Positions 1 to 7,508 of a DNA stretch of 64,000 bases are shown in pieces (within the stretch, counting starts at the first letter, position 1; each line of letters starts with the position of its first letter). A program made the translations under genes and the position numbers. The notes under the pieces are model-generated. The model searched no databases, was not told the origin of the DNA, and saw only the letters and a list, made by a program, of their open reading frames with translations. Source of the stretch: Bradyrhizobium sp. 138. GTDB lineage: Bacteria > Pseudomonadota > Alphaproteobacteria > Rhizobiales > Xanthobacteraceae. The stretch lies in assembly GCF_023074075.1 (NCBI RefSeq), contig NZ_JADPKT010000033.1, positions 124,001 through 188,000 of the forward strand, given 5' to 3'.

Positions 1-621
1 TCACGCACCGCGCAGCTCGATCTGCTGGGTGATCTCGGCCCCGATCGCATCGTCTCCGAGTTCGAGCGGCTGTTGGGGACCGCGCCCGAGCCGGTGCAAG
101 CGATGCTACCGCACTTGATCATGCCCGCCCATCACGATGTCAGGCCTATGGACGTGTTCGCGCGCCGCCTGCATGGCACGCTCGCCGCCGCGGCCGAGCG
201 CGGCCCGGTCGATTTTCCGGATCTGCTGCTGACGCCGGGCGTCGGCGCGCGCACCGTGCGTTCACTGGCGATGGTCGCTGAGGTCGTGCACGGCGCGCCC
301 TACCGTTTCAAGGACCCCGCGCGCTTCTCGCTCGCCCATGGCGGCAAGGACCGGCATCCCTATCCCGTCCCGATCAAGGTCTATGACGAGACCATCCGCG
401 TGCTGAAGGACGCGATCCAGAACGCCAAGCTCGGGCGCGACGAGGAGGTGCAGGCGATCAAGCGTCTCGACGATCAGGCGCGGCGGCTCGAACGCACCGC
501 GAGCGGACCGTCGGTCGAGGCTTACATCGCTGGCGAGCGCTCGGCTTCGCCGGATCTCGATGGCCGCTCCGTGTTCGGCTGGGAGCGCGACCTCGCACCG
601 ACAAAAAAGCGGACCGGCTGA
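1..621 (+). CDS. DUF763 family protein, C-terminal part
   Basis: This is the C-terminal ~206 residues of a longer protein whose start lies left of the window; the frame is open from base 1 to the TGA at 619-621. The stretch with LTPGVGARTVRSLAMVAEVV followed by FSLAHGGKDRHPYPVP is characteristic of the DUF763 family, in which a helix-hairpin-helix-like turn (PGVGARTV) hints at nucleic-acid contact. The biochemical function of DUF763 is not established. The last coding bases also form one arm of the terminator that serves the opposing operon. Confidence 0.85.
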   Translation, partial: SRTAQLDLLGDLGPDRIVSEFERLLGTAPEPVQAMLPHLIMPAHHDVRPMDVFARRLHGTLAAAAERGPVDFPDLLLTPGVGARTVRSLAMVAEVVHGAPYRFKDPARFSLAHGGKDRHPYPVPIKVYDETIRVLKDAIQNAKLGRDEEVQAIKRLDDQARRLERTASGPSVEAYIAGERSASPDLDGRSVFGWERDLAPTKKRTG

Positions 622-633
622 ACACCGGTCCGC
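603..633 (-). terminator. Intrinsic terminator of the small-protein operon
   Basis: Read on the minus strand there is a 9-bp GC-rich stem (GCGGACCGG paired with CCGGTCCGC, 7-nt loop) followed directly by six T residues. It lies 23 bases past the stop codon of the last small gene (656-898). It overlaps the end of the convergent DUF763 gene, so the same bases code on the plus strand and terminate on the minus strand. Confidence 0.75.
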
Positions 634-655
634 GAGTTGGTCGGGAGGAACGCTC

Positions 656-898
656 TCAGGTCTCGTCAGTTTCCTGCTTCTCGTCGAGCCGGTTGGCTGC
701 GTGGTCCTGATATTGTTCGGTCTGGATGGTCTTGCCGTCCATGCCGCGAATGTCCGAATGCTGCTTCTTGTCGCGGTTGGAGAGCACCATGTTGTCGCCG
801 ATCTTGTCCTTGGGGATATCGGCCATGGCGCCGGTCCCGTCGCCCTTGCCATGCATGCCCGATCTGAAGTGCGTCTTGCTGCCGTGCCCAGCTGGCAT
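656..898 (-). CDS. Small hydrophilic protein, 80 aa, unknown function
   Basis: An 80-residue protein with almost no hydrophobic segment, rich in Gly, Lys, Asp and Gln. It begins MPAGHGSKTHFRSG and contains GKGDGTGAMADI and VLSNRDKKQHS. I recall similar Rhizobiales hypothetical proteins with a GKGDGTG/LSNRDK pattern, but no function is assigned to them. An AGGAG ribosome site lies about 7 bases before the ATG. It is the last gene of a run of four such small proteins with a terminator just past it. It is probably disordered; a stress-protective (hydrophilin-like) role is inference from composition and from the promoter ahead of the run. Confidence 0.75.
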   Translation of the reverse strand: MPAGHGSKTHFRSGMHGKGDGTGAMADIPKDKIGDNMVLSNRDKKQHSDIRGMDGKTIQTEQYQDHAANRLDEKQETDET

Positions 899-931
899 CG
901 GTTTCTCCTCTTGCAGTGATCTTCCGAAGAC

Positions 932-1195
932 TTAGTGCTTCTGTTGCGCCGGTGTCGGTTTCGGCGGCTTGTGGCCACTCTGGCCAGCGTGATTGTGCTT
1001 GTTGTGGTCGCTCTCCTGGTTGAGACCGCCGCGGCTCACCGGAAATTCGCTCTGCCGCGCTTCAGGCTGCGCGCGATGGATGGCGGTGTCTTCGATGTTG
1101 CGCCCTAACGCTTGATCCAGCTCTCGCGCATCGGGGACGTCAGGCTTGCGCTCGAGAATGCGCACCTGCTGTTCGTGGGTCTTTCTGCCTTGCAT
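932..1195 (-). CDS. Small hydrophilic protein, 87 aa, unknown function
   Basis: An 87-residue protein starting MQGRKTHEQQVRILERKP and ending in a His/Pro/Gln-rich tail (HNKHNHAGQSGHKPPKP). An upstream in-frame ATG exists, but the start at 1195 has a GGAG site about 8 bases ahead and avoids overlap with the next gene upstream (1212-1412). There is no signal peptide or membrane segment. The sequence looks disordered, apart from a possible short helix at residues 8-30. It is the third gene of the minus-strand run; no function is recognised. Confidence 0.7.
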   Translation of the reverse strand: MQGRKTHEQQVRILERKPDVPDARELDQALGRNIEDTAIHRAQPEARQSEFPVSRGGLNQESDHNKHNHAGQSGHKPPKPTPAQQKH

Positions 1196-1211
1196 TGGGG
1201 GTCTCCGATCT

Positions 1212-1412
1212 TCACCTGCCTCCGCCCTTGCCGGCCTCATCGTGCGCGTGATGGGAGTCGCGCTCACCTCCGCCACCTGAGACGCGGCTGTGGCTGCGCT
1301 GTGAATCATCCGCAGGCGGCTTCTTCACCTCCAACGGTGCCTTCGCGTTCTCATGTGATGCGCCGGGTCCGCCCTGGCGAATGCTGTTTGGTGTCTTGGT
1401 GGATGTCGACAT
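1212..1412 (-). CDS. Small Gly/His/Ser-rich protein, 66 aa
   Basis: A 66-residue hydrophilic protein, MSTSTKTPNSIRQGGPG at the start and a GKGGGR tail, rich in His, Gly, Ser and Lys. The GAGGAGG ribosome site just before the ATG is strong, which is the main reason to believe in the gene. It is the second gene of the run, with short gaps to its neighbours. It is predicted to be unstructured, and its function is unknown. Confidence 0.65.
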   Translation of the reverse strand: MSTSTKTPNSIRQGGPGASHENAKAPLEVKKPPADDSQRSHSRVSGGGGERDSHHAHDEAGKGGGR

Positions 1413-1426
1413 GGAATGTCGCCTCC

Positions 1427-1612
1427 TCAGCGGTCTTGCTGGTATCCCTGATTGGTCGTGTTCTGCTTGATGTTGCCCTGCTCTCCCTGCTGGTCCGGAT
1501 TTTCCGCGCGCTGTTGGCCGCGCGGGGTTTGATCAGGCGACATTTGTTTGTCGTCGCCAGTTCCCTTCCGGCTCTGATTGTCCGGCGGAACCTTCGGCAT
1601 TTTGCTGGTCAT
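1427..1612 (-). CDS. Small Gln/Asn-rich protein, 61 aa, first gene of run
   Basis: A 61-residue protein (MTSKMPKVPPDNQSRKGTGD...) with about one third Gln, Asn, Asp and Glu and essentially no hydrophobic core. A GGAGG site lies about 8 bases before the ATG. It is the first gene of the four-gene minus-strand run and sits about 75 bases downstream of an EcfG-type promoter. It is probably disordered, and no specific function can be given. Confidence 0.7.
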   Translation of the reverse strand: MTSKMPKVPPDNQSRKGTGDDKQMSPDQTPRGQQRAENPDQQGEQGNIKQNTTNQGYQQDR

Positions 1613-1686
1613 GATCCAACCTCCGTGAGATCTGGGAAACCTCGGGTACGGAGCCTGTTCCCTGGCGCGCCCTCAGTCCTGATGAC

Positions 1687-1711
1687 AACAGCAAGCGCTG
1701 CGCACCGTTCC
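1687..1711 (-). promoter_or_regulatory. Candidate EcfG (general stress response) promoter
   Basis: On the minus strand GGAAC (1711-1707) is followed, after 16 bases, by TGTT (1690-1687). This fits the alphaproteobacterial EcfG consensus, -35 GGAAC and -10 cGTT with 16-17 bases between. It lies in the only sizeable gap ahead of the four small genes and points into them. Confidence 0.55.
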
Positions 1712-1753
1712 TGGCAGAACCCAATCAGCGACGATTTGCCGAAGGCGGAAAGC

Positions 1754-3025
1754 TCAGTCCGCCCGCGCGAGGGAACGATTAGCTATCATCCCCTCAGACG
1801 ACGCCGCATGTGTTCCGTGAGCCCCTGGGGTGACAGGAAGCTTTGCGATGGCACGAAGGCCCGGTCGTCTGCGCCAGTGGACCTGCGCAGGATCAACGGC
1901 GAGACCTAGTTTCGGCCATCGCACGAACAGCGCCTGCAGCGCGCAGGCCGCTTCGATACGCGCGAGCTGATGGCCGAGGCAGAAATGGATTCCCGTTCCA
2001 AAGGAGATATGACGGTTCGGCTTGCGTTCGAGATCGAGATTTTCCGGACGGTCATGCATCGCCGGATCCATGTTCGCTGCGGCGAGCATCACCATGACGC
2101 GGTCGCCCTTCTTCAGGCGCATGCCTTCGACTTCGACATCCTGCCGCACATAGCGCGGCTTGGAGAACTGCACCGGCGAGACGAAGCGCAGGAACTCCTC
2201 CACCGCGAGCCCAACGCGGCTCCAGTCCTGTTCCAGCCAGTCGCGCAGGCCGGGACTTCTGAGGAGCTCATAGGCGGAACCGCTGATGAGATGCGTGGTC
2301 GTCTCGGAGCCGGCCCCAAGCAGCAGAAACACCATCGAGACCATCTCGTCCGGCGTGATCTGGCCGCCCTCGCGCTCGACCTGGATCAGCTCGGCAATCA
2401 GGCCTTCGCCGCCCTGCGCACGCGCGATCTGCAACTGCTCTGCGAGATAGGCGCGCATTTTGCGGAACGCGAACAGCAGGCGGAAAAAGCTGACGACATT
2501 GGTCAGCGAGGATATCGCGTTGGCCCAGGCGATGAACTTCGGACGATCGGCCAAGGGCAGGCCCAGGAGCTCGGAGATCACCGCGAGCGGCAGGATGCGC
2601 GCGTAGCGCTGGACGAGATCAGCTGGATCTTCATGGGCGAACAACTCGCCCGCGAGACCATCGGCGATGGCACGGATGCGGGGCTCCATCGCGACGATCG
2701 CGCGGCGACGAAACGCCTCATCAACGATGCTGCGCAGCCTTGTGTGATCCGGCTCGTCCATCGTCAGCATGTTGTTGGCGATGGTCCTGACGAATCTCGG
2801 CATCCACCAGCGCAGACCGGCGACGTCGCCGTCCTCCTTGCGCAGCGTGAAGGTGGCGCCGTCCTTCAGAACTTGCGCGGTGGCGTCATGGCTCGTGGTG
2901 ATCCAGACGTCGCCGACGAGAGGGAATCGTGTCGCGACCACCGGGCCGGACATGCGCAGCGTTGCAATGGCCTTGGGCGGATCGCGAAAGAAGGCCTCGC
3001 TGGTGAAATCGAGGCGCACTGTCAT
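1754..3025 (-). CDS. Cytochrome P450
   Basis: A 423-residue soluble bacterial P450. The I-helix oxygen-activation motif is visible (LLLGAGSETTTHLI, about residues 237-250), as are the K-helix ExxR (EFLR, about 286) and the haem-binding loop FGTGIHFCLGHQLA with the axial Cys near residue 349. There is no membrane anchor, so it should be cytoplasmic and depend on a ferredoxin and ferredoxin reductase; an fpr gene lies 0.5 kb upstream on the same strand. The substrate cannot be deduced. It may oxidise an aromatic or N-heterocycle linked to the adjacent catabolic genes, but this rests on position only. Confidence 0.92.
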   Translation of the reverse strand: MTVRLDFTSEAFFRDPPKAIATLRMSGPVVATRFPLVGDVWITTSHDATAQVLKDGATFTLRKEDGDVAGLRWWMPRFVRTIANNMLTMDEPDHTRLRSIVDEAFRRRAIVAMEPRIRAIADGLAGELFAHEDPADLVQRYARILPLAVISELLGLPLADRPKFIAWANAISSLTNVVSFFRLLFAFRKMRAYLAEQLQIARAQGGEGLIAELIQVEREGGQITPDEMVSMVFLLLGAGSETTTHLISGSAYELLRSPGLRDWLEQDWSRVGLAVEEFLRFVSPVQFSKPRYVRQDVEVEGMRLKKGDRVMVMLAAANMDPAMHDRPENLDLERKPNRHISFGTGIHFCLGHQLARIEAACALQALFVRWPKLGLAVDPAQVHWRRRPGLRAIAKLPVTPGAHGTHAASSEGMIANRSLARAD

Positions 3026-3108
3026 GGGATCACCGGAGTGATTACAGGCGTCTCACCCAGATGGTGCGCGGCGCAGCCGGTGCAAGAGGAACCGCAAACG
3101 AGAGGCGT

Positions 3109-3432
3109 CTATCCGCGCCCTGGCGAACGCTGACCCGTCTTGCGCTGAAGTTGCGTGTAGGCGTCCCAATGGCTCCAGCTGCCATTGCTGAGACTCTGGA
3201 GATCGGTTGCGAGCGGACGGCGCGTCCGCTTGTCGTGATCGGCGATCGTACGCTCGGACTGCGCGATCTTGCGCTTGAGTTCCGCGACCGCCTTCTGGGT
3301 CTGGCCGTTGCGCTTCGACGAGGCAATCTCGCCCATCGTGAAGCGCGCGGTCTCCAGCGCCTTCAACTCGGCGCGGTTCTTCTTCAACTGGACCCGGTGC
3401 CAGGCGATGTTGCTGTCGCTGTCCGCAACCAT
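3109..3432 (-). CDS. Conserved-looking hypothetical protein, 107 aa, coiled coil
   Basis: Begins MVADSDSNIAWHRVQLKKNR and contains two charged helical stretches (residues 10-35 and 45-75, ELKRKIAQSERTIADHDKR) likely to form an antiparallel coiled coil. The C-terminal third is polar. The start at 3432 has a GGAG site; a longer version starting nine codons upstream is possible but less well supported. It lies between the P450 and fpr on the same strand. I do not recognise the family. Confidence 0.55.
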   Translation of the reverse strand: MVADSDSNIAWHRVQLKKNRAELKALETARFTMGEIASSKRNGQTQKAVAELKRKIAQSERTIADHDKRTRRPLATDLQSLSNGSWSHWDAYTQLQRKTGQRSPGRG

Positions 3433-3538
3433 GTGGGAACTCCGCTGATTCGCTCCCACAGTGTATCAAGCGCCGAATCGGCGCCGCAACGGGCCCCACG
3501 CGGCCAAAATGCGGTCTTATTGCGCAGGAATTCTGGGA

Positions 3539-4312
3539 TTAGCGCTCGGCAAAGGCCTTTTCGACCACGAATTGGGCGGGCTCACCATGATTGCCCTCGA
3601 TAAAGCCGCGCTCACCCAGGAGCACGCGGGTATCCGCCACCAGCGCCGGGCTGCCGCAGATCATGACGCGGTCGTGGGCCGCTTCGAGGGCCGGCAGACC
3701 GATGTCGGCGAACAGCTTGCCTGAGGTGATGAGGTCGGTGATACGGCCCCGATTGCGGAAAGGATCGCGCGTCACGGTCGGATAGTAGATCAGCTGGTTC
3801 TGAATGTACTCGCCGATCAGCTCGTCCTTCGGCAGCGTCTCGGTGATCATCTCGCCATAAGCAAGTTCCTTGACGTGACGGCAGCCGTGCAGCAGCACCA
3901 CCTTCTCGAACCGCTCATAGGTCTCGGGGTCCTTGATCACGCTCAGGAACGGCGCAAGTCCGGTGCCGGTGCCGATGAGATAGAGGTTACGCCCCTCCTC
4001 CAGATTGTCGATCACCAGCGTGCCGGTGGCCTTCCGGCTGACGATGATCTCATCGCCTTGCTTCAGGTGCTGGAGGCGCGAGGTCAGCGGGCCATCAGGC
4101 ACTTTGATGGAGAAGAACTCCAGCGTGTCCTCGTAATTGGCGCTGGCGACGCTGTAGGCCCGCAGCAGCGGCTTCTCGCCGACCTTGAGCCCGATCATGG
4201 TGAATTCGCCGTTGCGGAAGCGGAAGGTCGGGCTGCGGGTGGTCTTGAAAGAGAACAGCGTGTCGGTCCAGTGGTGGACGCTTAAAACGCTTTCCTGATT
4301 GAAATTGCTCAT
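3539..4312 (-). CDS. fpr: Ferredoxin--NADP+ reductase
   Basis: A 257-residue bacterial FAD-dependent ferredoxin/flavodoxin-NADP+ reductase that moves electrons between NADPH and ferredoxin in the cytoplasm. The FAD-binding RAYSVAS motif (about residues 51-57), the nucleotide-binding GTGTGLAPFLS (about 113-123) and the NADP-side MICGSP segment are present. The ending VVEKAFAER is typical of this subclass. It is transcribed divergently from ena across a gap holding two palindromes of the nic type (4365-4396). It could therefore supply reduced ferredoxin to 6-hydroxynicotinate reductase or to the P450, as well as serving general redox roles. Confidence 0.93.
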   Translation of the reverse strand: MSNFNQESVLSVHHWTDTLFSFKTTRSPTFRFRNGEFTMIGLKVGEKPLLRAYSVASANYEDTLEFFSIKVPDGPLTSRLQHLKQGDEIIVSRKATGTLVIDNLEEGRNLYLIGTGTGLAPFLSVIKDPETYERFEKVVLLHGCRHVKELAYGEMITETLPKDELIGEYIQNQLIYYPTVTRDPFRNRGRITDLITSGKLFADIGLPALEAAHDRVMICGSPALVADTRVLLGERGFIEGNHGEPAQFVVEKAFAER

Positions 4313-4364
4313 CTCACCTTCCCTGTCGCGTCAATTGCGGTTTTCGAGGCGGTCCAGCTATGCG

Positions 4365-4380
4365 TCGTTTGTACACGATC
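4365..4380. promoter_or_regulatory. Candidate nic operator A (fpr/ena gap)
   Basis: TCGTTTGTACACGA matches the better palindromes at 4378-4396 and 15316-15335 in 11 of 14 positions (TCATTCGTATACGA at the latter). The outer TCGT and ACGA are inverted copies. It abuts operator B, giving a tandem site between the divergent fpr and ena genes. Confidence 0.45.
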
Positions 4381-4396
4381 ATTCGTATACTAATGA
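4378..4396. promoter_or_regulatory. Candidate nic operator B (upstream of ena)
   Basis: TCATTCGTATACTAATGA is an 18-bp palindrome with one mismatched pair. The 13-base string ATCATTCGTATAC also occurs exactly in front of hnr (from 15316). It lies about 75 bases before the ena start codon. The most economical reader is the MarR protein encoded at 7028-7483. Confidence 0.6.
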
Positions 4397-4470
4397 ATAA
4401 TCCTGCTTGATCCCCGGGTCAAGGCTGCCCAAGATCGAAAGCATTGCAGTTTGGAATAAGGAGCCCTTCC

Positions 4471-5667
4471 ATGGCGCATGACGCACCCCAGGCCACCGGA
4501 CCCTCGAAGCTCGTGATCCGGAATATCGGCCTGATCCTGTCCGGCGCCCTGGAAAAGCCGATCCTGGACGGCGACACCATCGTCGCCGAGAACGGCAAGA
4601 TCACTGCGATCGGCCGCTTCAAGGACGTCGACATCGAAGGCGCGACCACCATCGTCGACGCCCAGGGCACCACGGTGGCACCAGGCCTGATCGACAGTCA
4701 TGTCCACCCTGTTGCGGGCGACTGGACCCCGCGACAGAACCAGATCAACTGGATCGATAGCTATCTGCATGGCGGCGTCACCACGATGATCTCCGCGGGC
4801 GAAGTGCACATGCCCGGCCGCCCCCGCGATGTGGTCGGGCTGAAAGCCATGGCCGTGTTCGCCCAGCGCGCGTTCTGGACGCTGCGTCCCGGCGGCGTGA
4901 AGGTTCACGCCGGCGCGCCGGTGATCGAATGCGAAATGGTCGAGGAAGACTTCAAGGAGATGGCCGCCAACGGCGTCAAGCTGCTCGGCGAAGTCGGCCT
5001 CGGCGGCGTCAAGGACGGCCCGACCGCGCGGAAGATGGTCGGCTGGGCGCGCAAATACGGCATCCAGAGCACGATCCACACCGGCGGCCCCTCGATTCCC
5101 GGCTCCGGCCTGATCGACAAGGACGTGGTGCTGGAGGCCGACACCGACGTGGTCGGCCACATCAATGGCGGCCACACCGCGCTGCCCGATGACCAGATCC
5201 GCTGCATCTGCGAGGGCTGCAAGCGCGGTCTCGAGCTCGTGCACAACGGCAACGAGCGCTCGGCCCTGTTCACGCTGCGCACCGCGCGCGAGATGGGCGA
5301 TCTGCATCGCGTCATCCTCGGCACCGATGCGCCCGCCGGCTCCGGTGTGCAGCCGCTCGGCATCCTGCGCATGGTCTCGATGCTGTCCTCGCTCGGCGAG
5401 CTGCCTGCCGAACTCGCCTTTTGCCTTGCCACCGGCAACACCGCCCGGATGCGCGAGCTGGATTGCGGCCTCATTGAAGTGGGGCGGTCCGCCGACTTCG
5501 TCATCATGGACAAGGCGCAGCACTCGCCGGGCAAGAACATCCTGGAGAGCGTCCAGCTCGGCGACCTCCCGGGCATCGGCATGACCATCATCGACGGCAT
5601 CGTGCGCACCCAGCGCAGCCGCAACACACCGCCGGCGGGGAAGGTGCCGGAGGTGGTGGCGAAGTGA
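4471..5667 (+). CDS. ena: Enamidase-like amidohydrolase (6-oxo-tetrahydronicotinate hydrolase)
   Basis: A 398-residue metal-dependent amidohydrolase. The expected metal ligands are visible: HxH in DSHVHP (H77, H79), GEVGLGG (E174), TIHTGG (H203), VGHINGG (H230) and LGTDAP (D286). The overall pattern fits enamidase of Eubacterium barkeri, an Fe-Zn enzyme that converts 1,4,5,6-tetrahydro-6-oxonicotinate to 2-formylglutarate and ammonia. The specific assignment leans on the hnr, nicA and nicB genes in the same window. The start at 4471 has AAGGAG about 8 bases ahead. Alternative: another cyclic amidase or imidazolonepropionase-like enzyme. Confidence 0.8.
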   Translation: MAHDAPQATGPSKLVIRNIGLILSGALEKPILDGDTIVAENGKITAIGRFKDVDIEGATTIVDAQGTTVAPGLIDSHVHPVAGDWTPRQNQINWIDSYLHGGVTTMISAGEVHMPGRPRDVVGLKAMAVFAQRAFWTLRPGGVKVHAGAPVIECEMVEEDFKEMAANGVKLLGEVGLGGVKDGPTARKMVGWARKYGIQSTIHTGGPSIPGSGLIDKDVVLEADTDVVGHINGGHTALPDDQIRCICEGCKRGLELVHNGNERSALFTLRTAREMGDLHRVILGTDAPAGSGVQPLGILRMVSMLSSLGELPAELAFCLATGNTARMRELDCGLIEVGRSADFVIMDKAQHSPGKNILESVQLGDLPGIGMTIIDGIVRTQRSRNTPPAGKVPEVVAK

Positions 5668-5695
5668 GACGGCCGTGAACGGGTTGAACGAGTTC

Positions 5696-5723
5696 GCTGC
5701 CTGCTGCGTCTAACGCAGGCAGC
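5696..5723 (+). terminator. Hairpin after ena, possible terminator
   Basis: A 9-bp perfect stem (GCTGCCTGC / GCAGGCAGC) with a 10-base loop starts 28 bases after the ena stop. It is not followed by a T run, so termination would be weak or factor-dependent. Confidence 0.4.
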
Positions 5724-5766
5724 CCCTCTGGTGGCGCAGTTCATTGCTGGGCCATCGAGGCAAATC

Positions 5767-6456
5767 ATGAAAAACTCGTCGCGAACAGCCGTTGGCCTTG
5801 CTGGCGCCATTGCCGGCCATGTCGCGATCTTCGTGCTGATCTCCGTCCTAGGTGTCGGCAACCGGGCGGACCCGATCATGTCGGGCCTGTTGGGAGTGTT
5901 CGTCTACTCCCCCATGGGCGCGATCGCCGGCGCCGTCCTTGCCAACTGGCTGGTAGCACGCGCAGGCCGGGACGCCGGCAACGGCACCATCGCCCGCAAC
6001 AGCCTGAAGTCGCTTGGCATCCTCGTACTCCTCTGCGTCGCCGGCGTTGCCGCCTATGCTGCATACGCCTGTGCGACCGCGACGCCGTGGCTGAACCGCA
6101 ACGGCGGCAATCCCCTGCTCGTCTTCGAGGTCCGTTTTCCGGCCGGCGTCGCGGTGCCGACGTCAGCCCGGGGCATCACCGTCGAATTGCAGACCGACCT
6201 CAACACCATGCCGGGCGAAGTAAACCCGGCCGCCTTCTATCGCGACGGCGATCAGGCTGTCATCGCCGGCGACGTCGAGCTGGCGTTTCGAACCTCGCTC
6301 CGGCAGCTCGCCGTCAACATCGAGGGCCAGCCGAGCCGGGTCTATCCAATCGATTTGACGGCCCGGGCACCGCATACGCCGGAGTTCGGAACGTGGCGAC
6401 GGCTCGCCGACGGCAGCGAAATCCGCTACCGCGCCAAATGGCCGGGAAAAAGCTGA
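5767..6456 (+). CDS. Hypothetical membrane protein, 229 aa
   Basis: Starts MKNSSRTAVGLAG with a GAGG site ahead. Three hydrophobic segments (about residues 8-30, 38-60 and 75-98) are followed by a soluble domain of about 130 residues (FEVRFPAGVAVPTSARGITVEL...), probably periplasmic. I do not recognise the family. The soluble part reads like a small beta-rich domain. It lies downstream of ena but behind a strong hairpin, so it is probably a separate unit. Confidence 0.65.
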   Translation: MKNSSRTAVGLAGAIAGHVAIFVLISVLGVGNRADPIMSGLLGVFVYSPMGAIAGAVLANWLVARAGRDAGNGTIARNSLKSLGILVLLCVAGVAAYAAYACATATPWLNRNGGNPLLVFEVRFPAGVAVPTSARGITVELQTDLNTMPGEVNPAAFYRDGDQAVIAGDVELAFRTSLRQLAVNIEGQPSRVYPIDLTARAPHTPEFGTWRRLADGSEIRYRAKWPGKS

Positions 6457-6465
6457 TCGACCCGG

Positions 6466-6855
6466 TCAGAGTCGCTTTGGGATTTCACAACGTACATAGA
6501 TTTGCCGCTTGGCCTGCCCGACCGGGCCGTTCTCGATCACCAGCCGGCCGTCCGCAGCGACCGAGATCCTGGGATTGGATCGAAACGTCTCGCCCTCGCC
6601 TTCGCAGGCGAGCCGCATCTTCCAGCTCTGCTTGCCATCGGCGGTGATCGCGCCGGCGCGGCATCGCGTCTCGTACCAATACAGGCGGTTGCCGCCTTCG
6701 ATGCTCATGCGGTTGGGGCTGTCGTCATTGCGGCAATCTTTCTTGGCCGAGGCCCAGAAGCCCTCGTAGGGTTGCGCTGCAAAGGCAGGAACGCAACTGC
6801 CAGCCAGCGTCGCACCAAGAGTCAAAACCATCGCAAACCGCGTTTCCGCTCTCAT
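6466..6855 (-). CDS. Hypothetical secreted protein, 129 aa
   Basis: The start at 6855 (MRAETRFAMVLTLGATLAG) gives a clear Sec signal peptide with a likely cleavage site after AFA, and has GAGG about 9 bases ahead. The mature part of about 100 residues contains four cysteines (KKDCRND, ETRCRAG, RLACEGE, YVRCEI), suggesting two disulfides in the periplasm. It is convergent with the preceding membrane protein, with stops 10 bases apart. The family is not recognised. Confidence 0.7.
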   Translation of the reverse strand: MRAETRFAMVLTLGATLAGSCVPAFAAQPYEGFWASAKKDCRNDDSPNRMSIEGGNRLYWYETRCRAGAITADGKQSWKMRLACEGEGETFRSNPRISVAADGRLVIENGPVGQAKRQIYVRCEIPKRL

Positions 6856-6898
6856 GACGAAAAACCTCGATGACGTCTTCATCGAGGTTAGTCGCCGG

Positions 6899-7048
6899 TC
6901 ACCGCAGCTTGTTCAACAGGTCTCGTAGGGTGGGCAAAGCGAAGCGTGCCCACCATCATTCTCAATCAGGAAAAGATCGTGGGCACGGCGCGAAGAGCGC
7001 GCCTTTGCCCACCCTACGGCACCTTCTTCACCGCAGCTTGTTCAACAG
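6899..7048. repeat. Palindromic repeat element flanked by a 21-bp direct repeat
   Basis: The outer inverted repeat is 16 bp and perfect (CGTAGGGTGGGCAAAG at 6924-6939, complement at 7003-7018), with an inner GTGCCCAC/GTGGGCAC pair, so the whole can form a long cruciform. This GTAGGGTGGGC type is common between Bradyrhizobium genes. A 21-base sequence is repeated exactly at 6899-6919 and 7028-7048. The right copy encodes the last six residues and stop of the MarR gene, so insertion of the element seems to have duplicated the gene end. Confidence 0.8.
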
Positions 7049-7483
7049 CGCCATCAGCATCTCGCGCTCTTTTGCATCGAGCGGCGCCAGGGTCTCCCGG
7101 GTGATGGCGAGCGCATTCGGCGCGACCTTCTCCGCAAGCTGCTGCCCCGCGCGCGTCAGGCTCACCAGCAGGCGCCTTCCGTCCTCGGGATCCTGGCTGG
7201 TCTCGGTCAGGCCGCGCGCCGTCAGGCGGTCGATCACGCCCTTGATGGTCGCGACGTCCATCGCGGTCAGCCGGCCCAGCTGGTTCTGCGAACACGGCCC
7301 GGTCTCGGCGAGTTTCGATAGTGCCGCCCATTGCGTCGGCGTCAAATTGGTGCCGATGTCGCGGGCAAAGATCGAACTGTGGCGCTGCCAGACCTGGCGC
7401 AGGATGAAGCCGACCTGCTCGTCGAGCACGTAAGGCGGTCTTGCCGGTTTGATGCTCTTCTTCGCCGTGACGCTTCTCGCCAT
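7028..7483 (-). CDS. MarR-family regulator, probable nic regulator
   Basis: A 151-residue MarR-type dimeric winged-helix protein. The recognition-helix region reads LTPTQWAALSKLAETGPCSQNQLGR, followed by TAMDVATIKGVIDRLTARGL and the wing QDPEDGRRLLVSLT. It is the last gene of the operon starting at hnr, 25 bases behind the ABC ATPase gene. NicR of Pseudomonas putida, which represses nicotinate genes, is also a MarR protein. By position this one most likely senses a nicotinate-pathway compound and binds the palindromes before ena, hnr and nicA; that link is inference. Confidence 0.88.
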   Translation of the reverse strand: MARSVTAKKSIKPARPPYVLDEQVGFILRQVWQRHSSIFARDIGTNLTPTQWAALSKLAETGPCSQNQLGRLTAMDVATIKGVIDRLTARGLTETSQDPEDGRRLLVSLTRAGQQLAEKVAPNALAITRETLAPLDAKEREMLMALLNKLR

Positions 7484-7508
7484 CCGCTCGCAGCCCTTCC
7501 CTTTGCCC

